Source: Fistulifera solaris (Eukaryota; Bacillariophyta; Bacillariophyceae; Naviculales; Stauroneidaceae). From it: a stretch of 64,000 nt of DNA. Below the pieces are notes generated by a model. That model was not told the DNA's origin. It saw nothing but the letters and a program-made list of their open reading frames with translations, and ran no database searches. The stretch is from positions 496,001 to 560,000 of the forward strand of contig AP026128.1 of assembly GCA_030295235.1 (NCBI GenBank), written 5' to 3'. Shown in pieces: positions 1 to 10,676 of this stretch (positions are counted from its first letter, which is position 1; every line of letters begins with the position of its first letter). A program made the position numbers and the translations under genes.

Positions 1-653
1 CCCGTCAAAATAAGCTGATTGTACACAATTTGACCTTCCTTGAAGCAACCCGAAGAAAGAAACACCGACGTTCTTGAAACCGAATACATCGGTGGTAATC
101 TTGTCATAAACAAACGTAATAACCCCTCGTGCGTCCCCGGTCCACTTGCTTTGAGCCGTTATCGCATCCAAACCGAACGTTTTTTCGCTGAAACGAAGTG
201 AATAGTTCATATCGGATTCGTCCACAAAGTGCAAATACACAGTCGCATCGTTCGGAAGAGCCCCCAGCGTGACGGCTTCCGTGCTGAACACGAGTCGCCA
301 CGAAGATCCCGGTAGTTGCGCCGCTACACTCGACAGTGCTATCGGTGAGGGTCGCTTGGCAACAATCTGGCGAGCGTAATTAACAAAGGCGGCTCGGGTG
401 ATAGGATCCAACTCTTTGGAACTAATTCCCTTGGCTTTCATAGCATTCAATTGAGCACGCAATTCTTGCAACTCGAATTCGCAACTATCCTTAGATGACT
501 CTTTTGAGCTGCCAGATTTGTAGGATACGGGGATTGATGAAACCATCTTGTTGAGGATGGCGCCATGGGAAAACCAGAATTAGCGTAAAGGAAGCCCGAG
601 GCCGCCATGTTCATAGAAAAGATCGCAAGGAGTCGGATGAAGCTAGTTCTCAT
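1..653 (-). CDS. Partial plastid-type protein, possibly PAP/fibrillin-like
   Basis: The gene runs off the left edge, so its C-terminus is missing. It opens with a signal-peptide-like stretch (MRTSFIRLLAIFSMN) followed by ASGF, which resembles the diatom plastid cleavage motif. The frame then changes between about 546 and 573, near a GGGAAAA run. From 546 to 1 one open frame continues with a helical segment (EFELQELRAQL), ITRAAFVNYARQ, and then a beta-rich part containing WRLVFSTEAV and VYLHFVDESD. The WRLVFST pattern resembles plastid lipid-associated (PAP/fibrillin) proteins, which coat plastoglobules and thylakoids, but I am not sure of the family. If the frame shift is real, translation would start at 546 and lack the targeting signal. 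Confidence 0.6.
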
Positions 654-1338
654 GTTGCTCCGTCAATTCGTAGTAAATGTATGTTTTATGACGCAGGCAG
701 CAGCCGCACTTTGCGATTGGCGTCTCTGAGGTGGGTAATACGGTGGCACAGAAACAGCGTGTGCAACATTTGCTGCTCATGTCGACGCCGTAATTGAATG
801 AAAATGAAACATTTGCGATGAGTGTATCTTGCGTCTTGCGTCGTAAAAACGTGGTCTTATAATCGTGACCTGTTCATGACTAAAATCAGTCAAGCGTCAA
901 AAAAAGTAATCTACATTTTGAGACTATAGTCCACTTCGAACTACACGCTTATGAATACATTTCGACATCGATAATCAAGTTGTGCATTGCAAAATGATGT
1001 AAATCAGAGGTAAATCTTGCAGCCTCCTCGAGAAAACAAGGCGAAATGATTACCATCGTGTACCAGGTATGTGAGAAGAACTTCTCCCTGATGAGGACTC
1101 ATGACTAAGATAGATCCAGTCTTGAAGAAGTGTCTTTTTGAACAAAAAACTAGGAAGGGTCGGAAGGGTACGATTCAGTGCGCCTTTCGACGATAAACAC
1201 CGATTTGTGTTTTGCCAGTTGACCTAGCGGAGTTGACACTCCATCAAGACGAGTATTAGATAATAACTTCCGACCAACATCCCGTATTGTTTATATCTCT
1301 ATTTATATCATGTATGTTTCGTGCGAGTGAGGATTGTT
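654..1338. other. Intergenic, one dispersed repeat copy
   Basis: No gene is seen here. The only recognisable structure is a minus-strand copy of the dispersed hairpin element at 872-931. The rest is the promoter side of the left gene and the 3' side of the E2 gene. Confidence 0.6.
872..931 (-). repeat. Dispersed CTATAG/CAAAGTGT hairpin element, copy 1
   Basis: Read on the minus strand it carries ACTATAG, then CTCAAAATGTAG, a T-rich spacer, and TTGACTGATTTTAGTCATGA, in which GACT and AGTC can pair. The same order of blocks recurs at 6924, 17831, 18063, 32284, 32511, 37156 and 37362, and in every unit of the 57.6-59.1 kb array. Confidence 0.55.
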
Positions 1339-2845
1339 TCATTTCATGTGAACCATCATTTCAAAGGGATTGCTGAGTAATTCCTGCACTCGTACGTGAA
1401 ATCGCGCAAGCTGGGCCCCATCCACATATCGGTGATCAGCAGTCCACGTTATCGGTAAGATACTCGATGCAATTACTTCATCGTTCCTTCCGAATCGCGG
1501 GAGCCGTTGCAAGCGTCCTATAGCTCCCATGGCTAGTTGTGGCGGGACCAGTACGGGCTGCAAGGACAGACCGGCTCCTAGGGCACCAATATTTGACAAT
1601 GTAAACGTAGGACGTGTCGAGTCAAGTGCAATCTCATTACGGTTTTCTTTTAGCGAATCCAGTTTTTCTTGAATCTCGGCAATGGACATCGTGGCACAGT
1701 CTCCTAACACGGGAACGACAAGTCCTCTTGCCGTATCCATTGCAACTCCGATTTGATGTTGCGATTGCATGCGAATGGAACTTTCCGTATTCTTAGCAGC
1801 GTTCAAAACCGGAAAGTCCTTCAACGCTATACTGCACGCCTTGACAATAAAGGCCAGCAAACTAAGGTTCTTCGACATTGCTGAGTTAATTTCTTTCCGC
1901 ATCGCTAGCAGCTGTGTAACATCGATTTCGTCTCCCAGGCACATGTGAGGAATTTCCAGTGATTGCGTCATGGCTTTTGCCATTGCCCGTGTATAGCCCC
2001 GTAGTTCCACGATCTCACCAGCCATATTGTGCGACGCAACTTCGTCTCCCAAAGCAAGCTTTTTTCTCGCTCATGAGTGATCGATTGCCGTCGACAAATG
2101 CCAGAACATCCGCTTTCAGCAGTCTTCCTTGCGGTCCTGTCGCCGGAATAACGGATGGATCGATCGCTTTTTCTTTGCAAAGTTTTCGTACAGCGGGGCT
2201 GGTCTGTATCTTGACCGTGGATCCCTGAGTGACGGAATCGTTTGGAGATTCGCTGATTGTCGTTGTTTCTTCGTCAATCATCATCGTAGTATGCGGTGAA
2301 TTTGCACTTGTTTCCAACGTCTCAGCAGCATCAACAAGGCTACCTGTAGAAGTCTCCAGAAAAACAAGAGGCTTCCCTACTTGAATCATATCGCCAACTT
2401 TCCCCGCAAGCTCCAAAATGGTTCCGTCAAAGCGGCTAGTGATGTCCACCGTTGCTTTGTCACTTTGAACCTGACAAATCAAATCAAATTGTTCGACAGT
2501 ATCGCCTGCTTGCACATTCCATTTGATCAGCTCGACTTCGTGAATGCCTTCCCCAATATCGGCGAGGAGAAAGGGAATGACAGCTTTGTCATTTTGAAGA
2601 GCCGGAGCAGTTGAGAAATGACTTTTCGTCCATTGATGGTGATAGATCTGCATTGAAGAGGATCGAAACGATCCCGCAATGCGACAAGTCACTGTCGCGT
2701 ATGACACAGAAGAATAATCTGAAATGACAGAACTGACGTTACACAAAGACGAACGTTGCACGAACACGGAACCTAATTTCTGTCGAGAAAATCTGGCCGC
2801 GAATGACCGTAGCTTCGACGACGCGCTAGTCATTCGTTGCGGCAT
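1339..2845 (-). CDS. DBT: Branched-chain 2-oxoacid dehydrogenase E2 (dihydrolipoyl acyltransferase)
   Basis: This is the acyltransferase core of the mitochondrial branched-chain 2-oxoacid dehydrogenase complex, which passes acyl groups from lipoyl-lysine to CoA during Val, Leu and Ile breakdown. The roughly 70 N-terminal residues are basic and Ser-rich, like a mitochondrial presequence. The lipoyl domain follows with the lipoylated Lys near residue 130 (VQSDKATVDI). Next comes the peripheral-subunit-binding domain (AVRKLCKEKAIDPSVIPATG), and then the catalytic domain ending in the active-site HRYVDG motif. The frame shifts by one base at an A6 run (plus-strand T6, 2060-2065), in the linker before the catalytic domain. 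With one A fewer the protein is 501 residues, normal for this family. No intron fits the junction. The BCKDH assignment over other E2 types rests on overall resemblance. Confidence 0.88.
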
Positions 2846-4166
2846 TTTGCTTCCAAGTTAATCAAGCGACACGATCAAAGACTTATTAGCGTTGTTCGCT
2901 AAATGCTCATTGCTGGTTTTACCATCGATCGAATGAAATTCTCTATGGTGAGAACGAACAAGCGCAGAATTCTTTTTGATGTCTTTCTTGTCGATGTCAT
3001 TGTTGCGTGTCACGTCAAACGCATTGATTATTGATTAGCGTTAAAGTTTATTACTTGTGAACTGATGCGATGCGCCACATCATCTCCAAGGCATTCTATT
3101 CTAAAGAAAATGGCAAAAGGAAAAGTGTCAATTTTATTCGATTTTTAATCTTTTAAAACGTATAATTTCCCATACTCTAGCTAGAGTATACATAATTTGA
3201 TTGAATTTCTCGTATAAATCCAAAACAAGTTCAGACGTCCCAACCAATTCGAATATATTAAGCACGGGAAAGGCCCAAGAGTTCAGGCACTAATCGAGCT
3301 ACTTATTGCTTCAATAAGTGACAGATGCACACACACCGAAGGTCTTTTATCTACTCGTGGATCAATTTTCACTTGATCTTTTTGAAAGTATACAAAGCAA
3401 GACCCCAGGGACTCACGCACAGGCCTAGTATAGGATAAAGAGTAGTATTTCGATTATGGTTCACCAATTCAAACCTGGAACCTTAGCTTTGTTGAGAAAC
3501 TTATTATTTGGTAGGATTGTGTTGGGCCTTTGTCCTTTTGTTCCTTGGATGTTCTTCTTCACAAGCTCTAGTAGACAGTAGACAGTAGCTTCCAGCGTCC
3601 AGCGTCCAGCGTCCAACGGTTTAGCGTTCGCTACTGCGCCACAGCTATTTCTGAATTTGAAATTTGAAATAGAATAGGTTAAGGGTTAAGTTAACCGCAC
3701 TAGTTATCACTGATTAGATTTCACATAAATATGATGCGATTTCAAACAAGTACCGCAAGACCAAGGGCTCTTCTCACTTCCGTTGAAGTTGAGATTGTGT
3801 GTGTTTGGAGTTTGGAGTTGCACTTCGCGACATTTCATTTATCGAGTGAAAAGTTGGAACAAGCGACAGAACGACGTCAAGAAGTATAGGGAGTGGGGCT
3901 TAGGTCCTTGGATACAGCTAATCGTAAGCTAAATCGCTTGGGCCTTCTATCTTAGAACTCCCGGGTTCACTTTGGAACGCCTCAAAAACGCACGGAGAAG
4001 GATCAACGCGCCAACCGCCAACAACTACCGCACACAAACTTGAGAATTATCATCACAATTCGCATCGCCGCCTTTGCGAACCAAGATAATCAACAACAAC
4101 AGCAGCGCTTTTCATCAAGTACCATTTAAAACATCGATTCCATTACAATACCCCACAGAAGAAACA
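2846..4166. other. Intergenic with short palindrome and microsatellites
   Basis: No convincing gene is present. A perfect 18-bp palindrome (ATACTCTAGCTAGAGTAT) lies at 3172-3189. Short direct repeats of GTAGACA (3570-3588) and CCAGCGT (3591-3614) occur before the small gene at 4167. Confidence 0.55.
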
Positions 4167-4580
4167 ATGACTCTCAACAAACCCATCACAAGCAAGATAG
4201 AATCACCCAAGAAAGCTACACCCAGCAGCTATTTCAATCGTCCCAAATGCTATTTTGAAAAAGACCACAAAGAGACGAATTCTGACAAAGAACTGCAGTC
4301 ACTGAAGAGAAGAAGGTACATGCGAAGAGGTTCAAAGACAGCGGAAATGCTCATACAATCCTTGCCGTATATGAATCTGGCGAAACTAGACTCTCCTCGG
4401 AAACGAAGCGTTTCCCCGGTGCAACGGCGACTCTCCATTGTTTCCGCATTGAGACTCAATTTAGAAGCGTCTCATATAAATGACACACAACCTAATACAT
4501 CTTGTTGTGAAAAACTACCTTTACGAACAGACGAAAGGAGGAGTACGACCATTGACATTCTGTCTTGCATCAAACCCTGA
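4167..4580 (+). CDS. Small basic protein of unknown function
   Basis: I do not recognise this protein. The first ATG of the open frame, at 4167, gives 137 residues. It is rich in Lys, Arg and Ser, with basic clusters (SLKRRRYMRRGSK and DSPRKRSVSPVQRR) that look like nuclear-localisation or phosphorylation sites. A central segment, TAEMLIQSLPYMNLAKL, could form a helix. No signal peptide or membrane segment is seen. It may be a lineage-specific regulatory protein or a chance open frame; the basic, low-complexity composition makes a real short gene somewhat more likely than not. Confidence 0.45.
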   Translation: MTLNKPITSKIESPKKATPSSYFNRPKCYFEKDHKETNSDKELQSLKRRRYMRRGSKTAEMLIQSLPYMNLAKLDSPRKRSVSPVQRRLSIVSALRLNLEASHINDTQPNTSCCEKLPLRTDERRSTTIDILSCIKP

Positions 4581-5169
4581 ACACGCTATGTCGCTAATGT
4601 GCGCAATAAGCTTTACGACACTGTGGTGACTGTCGATCACCATTTACAAGCCCTAAAAAATTGAAACCCATTTTTGACTGACTTTTATGAACTCCTATTT
4701 TCATAATATAGCAATCGAGGTGCCGGCCGTCGGTTGCTCGTAATCTCATGCCCGTTTACTTCCTTAGCCTTTCGATACCTATCGAGCAGGTCTAAATCCT
4801 TAGACATAAGAAGTAGGTGGAAGTCGCAGCTGCCGTTTGCAGTAACTAGCATCGACTAGATGATGCGAGATGAGCAACTGTATTTCGGGCTAAAAGAACC
4901 TTAAAATTCAAATAGCCACATTCACGCTTCTTTGCAAGTGACGGTTCAATTTTGCAAACGGAATGAAAGGTTACGGCAATAGCACATACCAAACTTCTCT
5001 GAAACGAATACCAGCTATGAATAATCTAGGAATGGTGTATAGAAATCCGCCCGTTCTGGGCAGCTATACAACGATCAACGAAAAGGAAAGAACAGAAACG
5101 CCATAAATCATGCTTTCAAAACACCCTCATTCCTATTGACTCAAAGTTTTGTCTAGTAAGTCATTATAT
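4581..5169. other. Intergenic, nothing recognised
   Basis: There is no coding potential, RNA gene or repeat that I can recognise between the small basic protein and the 3' end of the eL36 gene. Confidence 0.6.
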
Positions 5170-5671
5170 TTAATGAGCCGCCGCACGGGCACGTTGCTGT
5201 GAGTTGACGTTCTTGATATCTTCCCGTTTGGCCAGTGCTCGTTTGTGCGAACCCAATCGACGCTTGGCAAACTTGTAAATTCGCTTATCGGCCGAAGAAC
5301 CGCCCGTCTTGATCATATCCAAAATACGACGTTCATAGGGAGCCAAACCGACGACTTCACGGGCAATTTGACGGCACATGGTGACGCGCTTGCCGGCTTT
5401 CTGCGAAAACGAAAAGAAGGAGTGAGTCGACAGAGACGAAATTGTGGCTTTTTTCGGATACACGAAGATAATTGGTGGGAAGCGGGGTAGAGAGACTCTG
5501 CTGTTTCGATAGCTGACTTTGACTCCGCTCCGTGCACACCAACTCGTTCGGCATTCGACACGATGACAGAAGCAAACTTACACCCTTGGAATGACTGGGC
5601 TTGGCTTTCAGTTCACGTTGTTGCGTGATGTGTCCGGAGTTGGCACCTTTGGCGTAACCGTTTCGTGTCAT
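5170..5671 (-). CDS. RPL36: 60S ribosomal protein eL36
   Basis: This is a structural protein of the large cytosolic ribosomal subunit. Exon 1 (5671-5582) encodes the N-terminus starting MTRNGYAKGANSGH. The intron is 5401-5581, with donor GTAAGT and acceptor GCAG. Exon 2 (5400-5170) continues KAGKRVTMCRQIAREV and runs through APYERRILDMIKTG to the basic C-terminus KRRLGSHKRALAKREDIKN. The joined product is 106 residues, the usual eL36 length. Both segments match conserved family blocks, so the splice is secure. The gene is divergent from eL34, with 483 bp between the two start codons. Confidence 0.95.
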
Positions 5672-6154
5672 GGTATATTCTATTTCAATAATATTAGAAG
5701 AATAATCAAATAATTGATCCTCAGCGTTGATGTTGTTGTTGCGTGGATGGTGTCGACGAGACGGACGGAAGGAGTTTTTTTCTACGTAGGTGTACGTAGA
5801 AAATGTACTGTGATTACCCTTTACCGCTCTACTACAAAAATTGTGCGCTCGTCCGGCAACAACGAAAAAAGTTTCCTAGAGAGCTATTTTTATCGTCACA
5901 GCTTGGTAAGGTGAGACCATGTGATGTTTCTTTCTTTGATCAATTCAATAAAATGAGTCGTTGATTCAAGTGTGTGTAGAAGAGAGATGGAGTCCTATCC
6001 ACGTCGGAATGATGAAGCCGTTTTCGTTTCGTTCACTTTGAATGATGTTTTCAAAATTGATTCTAGCTCGCTTTTACTCACGTGACCTTGTTTTGATTCC
6101 TCTGTTTTAAAGCTTGACTGTTTTTACTTCATTTATCTATAACACACACACAAC
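5672..6154. promoter_or_regulatory. Bidirectional promoter of eL36 and eL34
   Basis: This 483-bp spacer separates two divergent ribosomal protein start codons and holds no convincing gene. A shared promoter would keep two large-subunit proteins in step. I infer promoter function from position only, without identifying a core element. Confidence 0.55.
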
Positions 6155-6497
6155 ATGCCGGACAATCGCTGGACGCAAAACACACGCCACTCGTACAATA
6201 CGGCTTCCGCCAAACTGCGGGCCATTCGCATGCCCGGTGGTGCCCTCAAAAGTCAACGTGTGACCAAAACCACCAAAGGACCCCGTTGCTCCGATTGCAA
6301 GAAAGTTCTTCCCGGAATCAAGCACATGAAATCGTCCGAATATGCGCGAACCTCCAAACGAGAACGTACCGTCAGTCGTTGTTACGGGGGGATCGACGTG
6401 CCATGCCTGTGTGCGCCAGCGAATTATGCGGGCGTTCTTGTTGGAAGAACAAAAGGCCGTCAAGAAGGTATTGGCGGAACGAGCGGCCAAGAAGTAA
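6155..6497 (+). CDS. RPL34: 60S ribosomal protein eL34 (one-base frameshift)
   Basis: The start [16 protein letters not shown] and the zinc-ribbon half ([17 protein letters not shown]) are typical of eL34 in the large cytosolic ribosomal subunit. After SRCYGG the frame breaks at a G6 run (6386-6391). One base over, the expected second Cys pair and C-terminus follow ([15 protein letters not shown], then [19 protein letters not shown]), ending at TAA 6495-6497. With one G fewer the protein is 113 residues, normal for the family. Because eL34 is essential, an assembly error is far likelier than a pseudogene. Confidence 0.93.
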
Positions 6498-7460
6498 ATA
6501 ATAGAGAAATCTAATCCATCAAAATGATGTTACGGTTTTTGCTATTGTGTGTTTTTGTTGTCGATTGTATGTAAACGGCAGGGAGGTTGGTAGAAAAAGC
6601 ACATCGTTCCTTACTGGATGCGATCTTCCTGCCTGCTGTTTGGTTATCAAAAGATTAACGAAGTTAGACTCCATTTACGTTCCGCGATCCTGCTTTAGCT
6701 TGAGGGTTAGCAAGGAAATCAACGTCGTCGTAGCCACAACCTGCATCGCTTCTAGGCCACAACGATGTCATTATTGAGTGCACTAAAAGTGTTTTGAGGA
6801 AATAATTACGGAGTATTCTATTGCGGAGTTCTTTCAGTACGAAATACCATCAACATTATTATTTTTAAACGCAATGTATTGTTTCATGGCTCCGAAAATC
6901 GTTCGGATCGGTGACGGGCAATTTTACTATAGTATCAAAGTGTCAGTTTACGCTCTCCAGGAATGAATTTCAGTCACGATGGAACTACGAAAATAATTTT
7001 TTATTAATAAATGAAACGGCAACAATGAAGTCGACAAATGCTAGCACTAAGTGCACGGTCAAGTGATATTGCATTTACATCACGCAGTCTGAAATGACAC
7101 GGCAACAAGAGAAAAGTTTGCTTGTTTATCTTGAAAAGTTATAAATGTGTTGTGCAATACAGTATATCTAATCTCCATTTAAACTTGTTTTAATAAAAAA
7201 GAAGCTCATCGTCGCTTTACATACCCTTTCGATTTTTCACCCCGAAAAGATCCGGCCTTTCTATTATACCAGTATAGACTCAAAGTGTAGTTCAACTTTA
7301 CCAAGACCGGATTATCATCTCGAGTCGCGAGTGTCAGAGTTACGGACGACATCATTCAACTTTCTTCGCACTCTGAGTGCGTGCGATGATCGACATGGCG
7401 ATCCACTTGGAACGAACGCCTTATTGTGTAAATAAGGCAGCCCCGTCAAGTAGGTTCTGA
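6498..7460. other. Intergenic with one dispersed repeat copy
   Basis: No convincing gene is present; a 76-codon frame at 6547-6777 has no recognisable content. A plus-strand hairpin-element copy lies at 6924-6984, and a weaker CAAAGTGT-bearing remnant near 7270. The rest is the 5' flank of the kinase-phosphatase gene. Confidence 0.55.
6924..6984 (+). repeat. Dispersed CTATAG/CAAAGTGT hairpin element, copy 2
   Basis: It contains ACTATAGTATCAAAGTGT, then GTTTACGC, and ends with GAATTTCAGTCACGATGG. This is the same block order as the units of the 57.6-59.1 kb array. The left half of the terminal hairpin has degenerated. Confidence 0.6.
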
Positions 7461-10055
7461 ATGATTGACATGATGCTGTTACTAAGTTTGCTTCTTATCG
7501 TGGCGGTTCGAGTGCAATCCTTCCTCTCCGTTGCCACCCAACAACCTCTTTCCTTTCAACTCTACAGCAGCTCTACCGGAATCCTTTCGGAAACCGTCTC
7601 CGTAGAAAGAATAGGAGATTGTTTGGGGTCAGGAAGGTGAGTTGAAAGGAGTAGGCTTCATAGTTCCGTATGTCTCTCTTTCTCATTACTGCTTCAGTTA
7701 CGGCACGGTTCATCTTCTTCAAACAGTACAAGCGGATCGGCGCAAAACATGGTTGGTAGGAAAGCGTGCCTGGACGTTGGAAGAATTAAGCGAACAAGAA
7801 CCACAAAGTAAATTGGAGGAACGAGCTGAACGATGCCGTTATTATTTGGATGTAGAAGCGTATTGTCTTTCCAAATTTCAGAATCAGGAGAATATAGTCC
7901 CCTTTCGGGGTCGCGCCAAAGATGAGCAGGGGCGTGAATGGATGTTAATGGATTTAATGAAAGCCAATAATTTGGAAGACGATGGAATGCCACACGCCAG
8001 CAGTGTTGCCCCTAGTTTGCAGGACATTATCGAACAAGATCGCACGGATCCACACAACGATCATCATTTGTTTTACTTGTCGGCGGCGTTGGGAGTTCAT
8101 GGAGATTTAGCTCAAACATTGGATGTCGTCATCTCCAACCTTTTGCATGCCTTGAAAGCAACACACGAATTGAGCATCGTCCATCGGGATGTCAAACCAG
8201 GCAATCTTCTCGTGGTTCCCTCGGGCCTGCTGGTGTTATTGGATTTCGGGAGTGCCGCGGATTTGTCACCCAAGGGCTGGTTTGCGAAGCGAATGGGATG
8301 GGAACAAGACCGCGTGGCAGTTTCGCCCATTTACGCGGCTCCGGAAGTATTTATCAATCCGGCAAATGTACAAGAGTCACTGACGTTCGATTGTTTCAGT
8401 GCGGGGCTGTTAATATGTCAATTGCTTTTTCAATATCTGGATGAACGAACCGAATCCGGATTTCATCAGCAACTTGACTCGGTAGATTGTGATTTGGACG
8501 AATGGCTCCGCACCGCCTTAGCGTGTAAAGTGAGTCCGGCCGGTATGGACGATGCCATGGAAGTGTTGCAGAAAAGACCCGGACTCTGGCGTTTGCTGAA
8601 AGGCTTGCTGCAAAAGGACCCTAGAAATCGTATCTCTAGTGCCAAGGCTTTGGAGTTGTGGAATTTAATTCTACAAAATGCGTCCACGGAAGTTCAGAAA
8701 CGCGTCTTTGACGCCCGGCTGGATGATGGGGCTTACTTGAAGGATTGCTTGGAGCTTTACAGTTCGTGTCCAGTGACCCCCACGGTATGGCCTCTACACT
8801 TTGTCGCGACATTTGATCGAACAAAGCCGCTCGGTTTATATCTCTCGGAAGTTGAATTGGACGAGGAAACGAAAGCTGAGTTTAGTGCTGAAGATCGCAA
8901 GAAATGGGACGCTGCGACGAGTAACATGCCTCCCGGAGAAGTATTTGTTCAGGGACTTGTTCCTGATAGTCAAGCAGATACCTTGGGTATTTTTCAGGTC
9001 GGAGATCGATTGGAAGGTGTAGGCGAACTACCTGTTTCGGGTGCAGGCTTCGAAAAGGTCTTGGAACTTTTAAAGGATCAACCCAAGCAAAGTAAGTTTG
9101 TTACGCTCCACTTTGCAAGAAAATCAGCGATCCAAATAACAAAAATGAATGAAAGCGGAATCATGGATGGACCTGTAAAGGTCGTGGATCAAGGAGCCTG
9201 GACAACTAAAGGTCGTCGTCCTTCTCAAGAGGATGCGTACATACTTAATGAAGTTCTTGGTTTAAAGGAAAGGTCCTTGTTAGTGGCAGGTGTGGCTGAT
9301 GGCCATTTAGGGAGAGCAGCATCCAGCTTTGTCAAGTCAGAGCTTCCGCTCTCTGTTTCTGAAATACTGTGGAAGCAACCAAAGAGCGATACGAGCTTGG
9401 GGCAAATGCTGTTTGACGCATGGGATCAAGTATGCGAAAATTATCGAAGCGGATGCATATCCGGAGAAGAATGCGCCGCAGATTACAATCCTCGGGAAGG
9501 ATTTCTGATGGCCAACACCGGGTCCGTTGACGCAATTGCAGGAACAACCACGTGTCTCATGGCTGTTGACACACAAACAAGTCAAATGTCCTTCTTAAAT
9601 TGCGGCGATTCCAGGGGCCTTGTTGTGGATAAAGAGGGCGATCTGGTCTATGTCACTAATGATCACACACCCGAATATGATCAGCAAAGGCTTATTGAGG
9701 GTCGTAGTCAAGGAAAAGACTATGAGCCACCAATGTGCCGAGCAGGTCGATGGTCCGTTGCAGTAGGAGACTTTTGCTATGCCTTAGCACGGTCCTTGGA
9801 GGGTCCGTTTGCGACGTCCAAGGGTATCGTTTCGGACCCGGATATTGATCAGTTTCATGCGCCTCCCGGTGCCACCGTGGTGGTAGCCACGGATGGTTTG
9901 TGGGAAGTGATGGACTCGGAACAAGTGGCTCAAATAATAGCAAAATGAGAAAGCACTCGGAAAGTGCTGCCGAGGTTGCGAAAGTGCTGTGCGGACTCGC
10001 TGTTCAAAATGGTTCAAGTGACAACGTGAGCGCGGTTGTTGTGTACATGGAATAG
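7461..10055 (+). CDS. Protein kinase-PDZ-PP2C phosphatase fusion with plastid-type presequence
   Basis: One protein of about 844 residues combines a kinase, a PDZ-like domain and a PP2C phosphatase. Exon 1 (7461-7636) encodes a signal peptide (MIDMMLLLSLLLIVAV) with F after the likely cleavage site (VQS/FLS). The intron is 7637-7697, and splicing rebuilds the glycine loop GSGSYGTVH. Kinase residues include Lys near 81, HRD at 221-223, DFG at 241-243 and an APE motif. A PDZ-like region spans about 423-533. The PP2C part has RRPSQEDA, ADGH, GTTTC, NCGDSRG, ATDGLWE and a final SDN. Near 9942-9945 (A4) one base is missing; after it the C-terminus continues to TAG at 10055. Fused kinase-PP2C proteins are known in plants, but I infer plastid targeting here from the presequence. 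Confidence 0.85.
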
Positions 10056-10676
10056 CTATTGGTGTTGGCAGCACTACTAGCAATACTGATGGTGACCCGA
10101 GACACAATGTTGCGTATACAGCAGCGATTTATTACACCAGGGTTCACTTTCTGGAGGCTCAACGTGTGGATGCGGGGATGATTGGGAACCTTTTATCATC
10201 GAGACCAGAATGAAAACGTTTTTCATTTGGTAAAGTGTGCGTGCCGACAAAAACCGACCCCACGATAAGCCTCAAGAACATCAGCTACACAACGTCTCTC
10301 ATGTCCCTTTTCACATTTCTTCGGGTAGGGTCTGTTCTACCAAAAAAAACCGTTGTCATGGTAATAGTTGGATGTTTTATTACCTTGTCAAGTGTCAATA
10401 ATTGCATCGCACCAGTTTTGACGGTGACGTAGGGTGTTACTTCGTGTGACTGAATCGAGATCCAGTCCCGGAAATAACACGCACAGCGTTTATTATATTA
10501 TTGACACCACAATTCTTTTCTTCACATTAACATCCTTTATTCCGCTGTATCATGTGTCATTTTTATGCTTATTCGACGTACAAACGAAATTAATTGCGAT
10601 TTCATTTCGCGCGGGCTCGAAAAGTGAATTTTGAAGCCCGTAAGCGCACTCAAACTAGAAGGAGAAAGGCATCATC
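10056..10676. other. Intergenic, nothing recognised
   Basis: This stretch has only short uninformative open frames. It holds the 3' flank of the kinase-phosphatase gene and the 5' flank of the SulP gene. Confidence 0.6.

Noticed and set aside
2015-2070. Intron between the E3-binding and catalytic parts of the E2 gene
   Set aside because: Possible GT...AG spans here are under 40 nt and do not restore the frame, while removing one base from the A6 run does.
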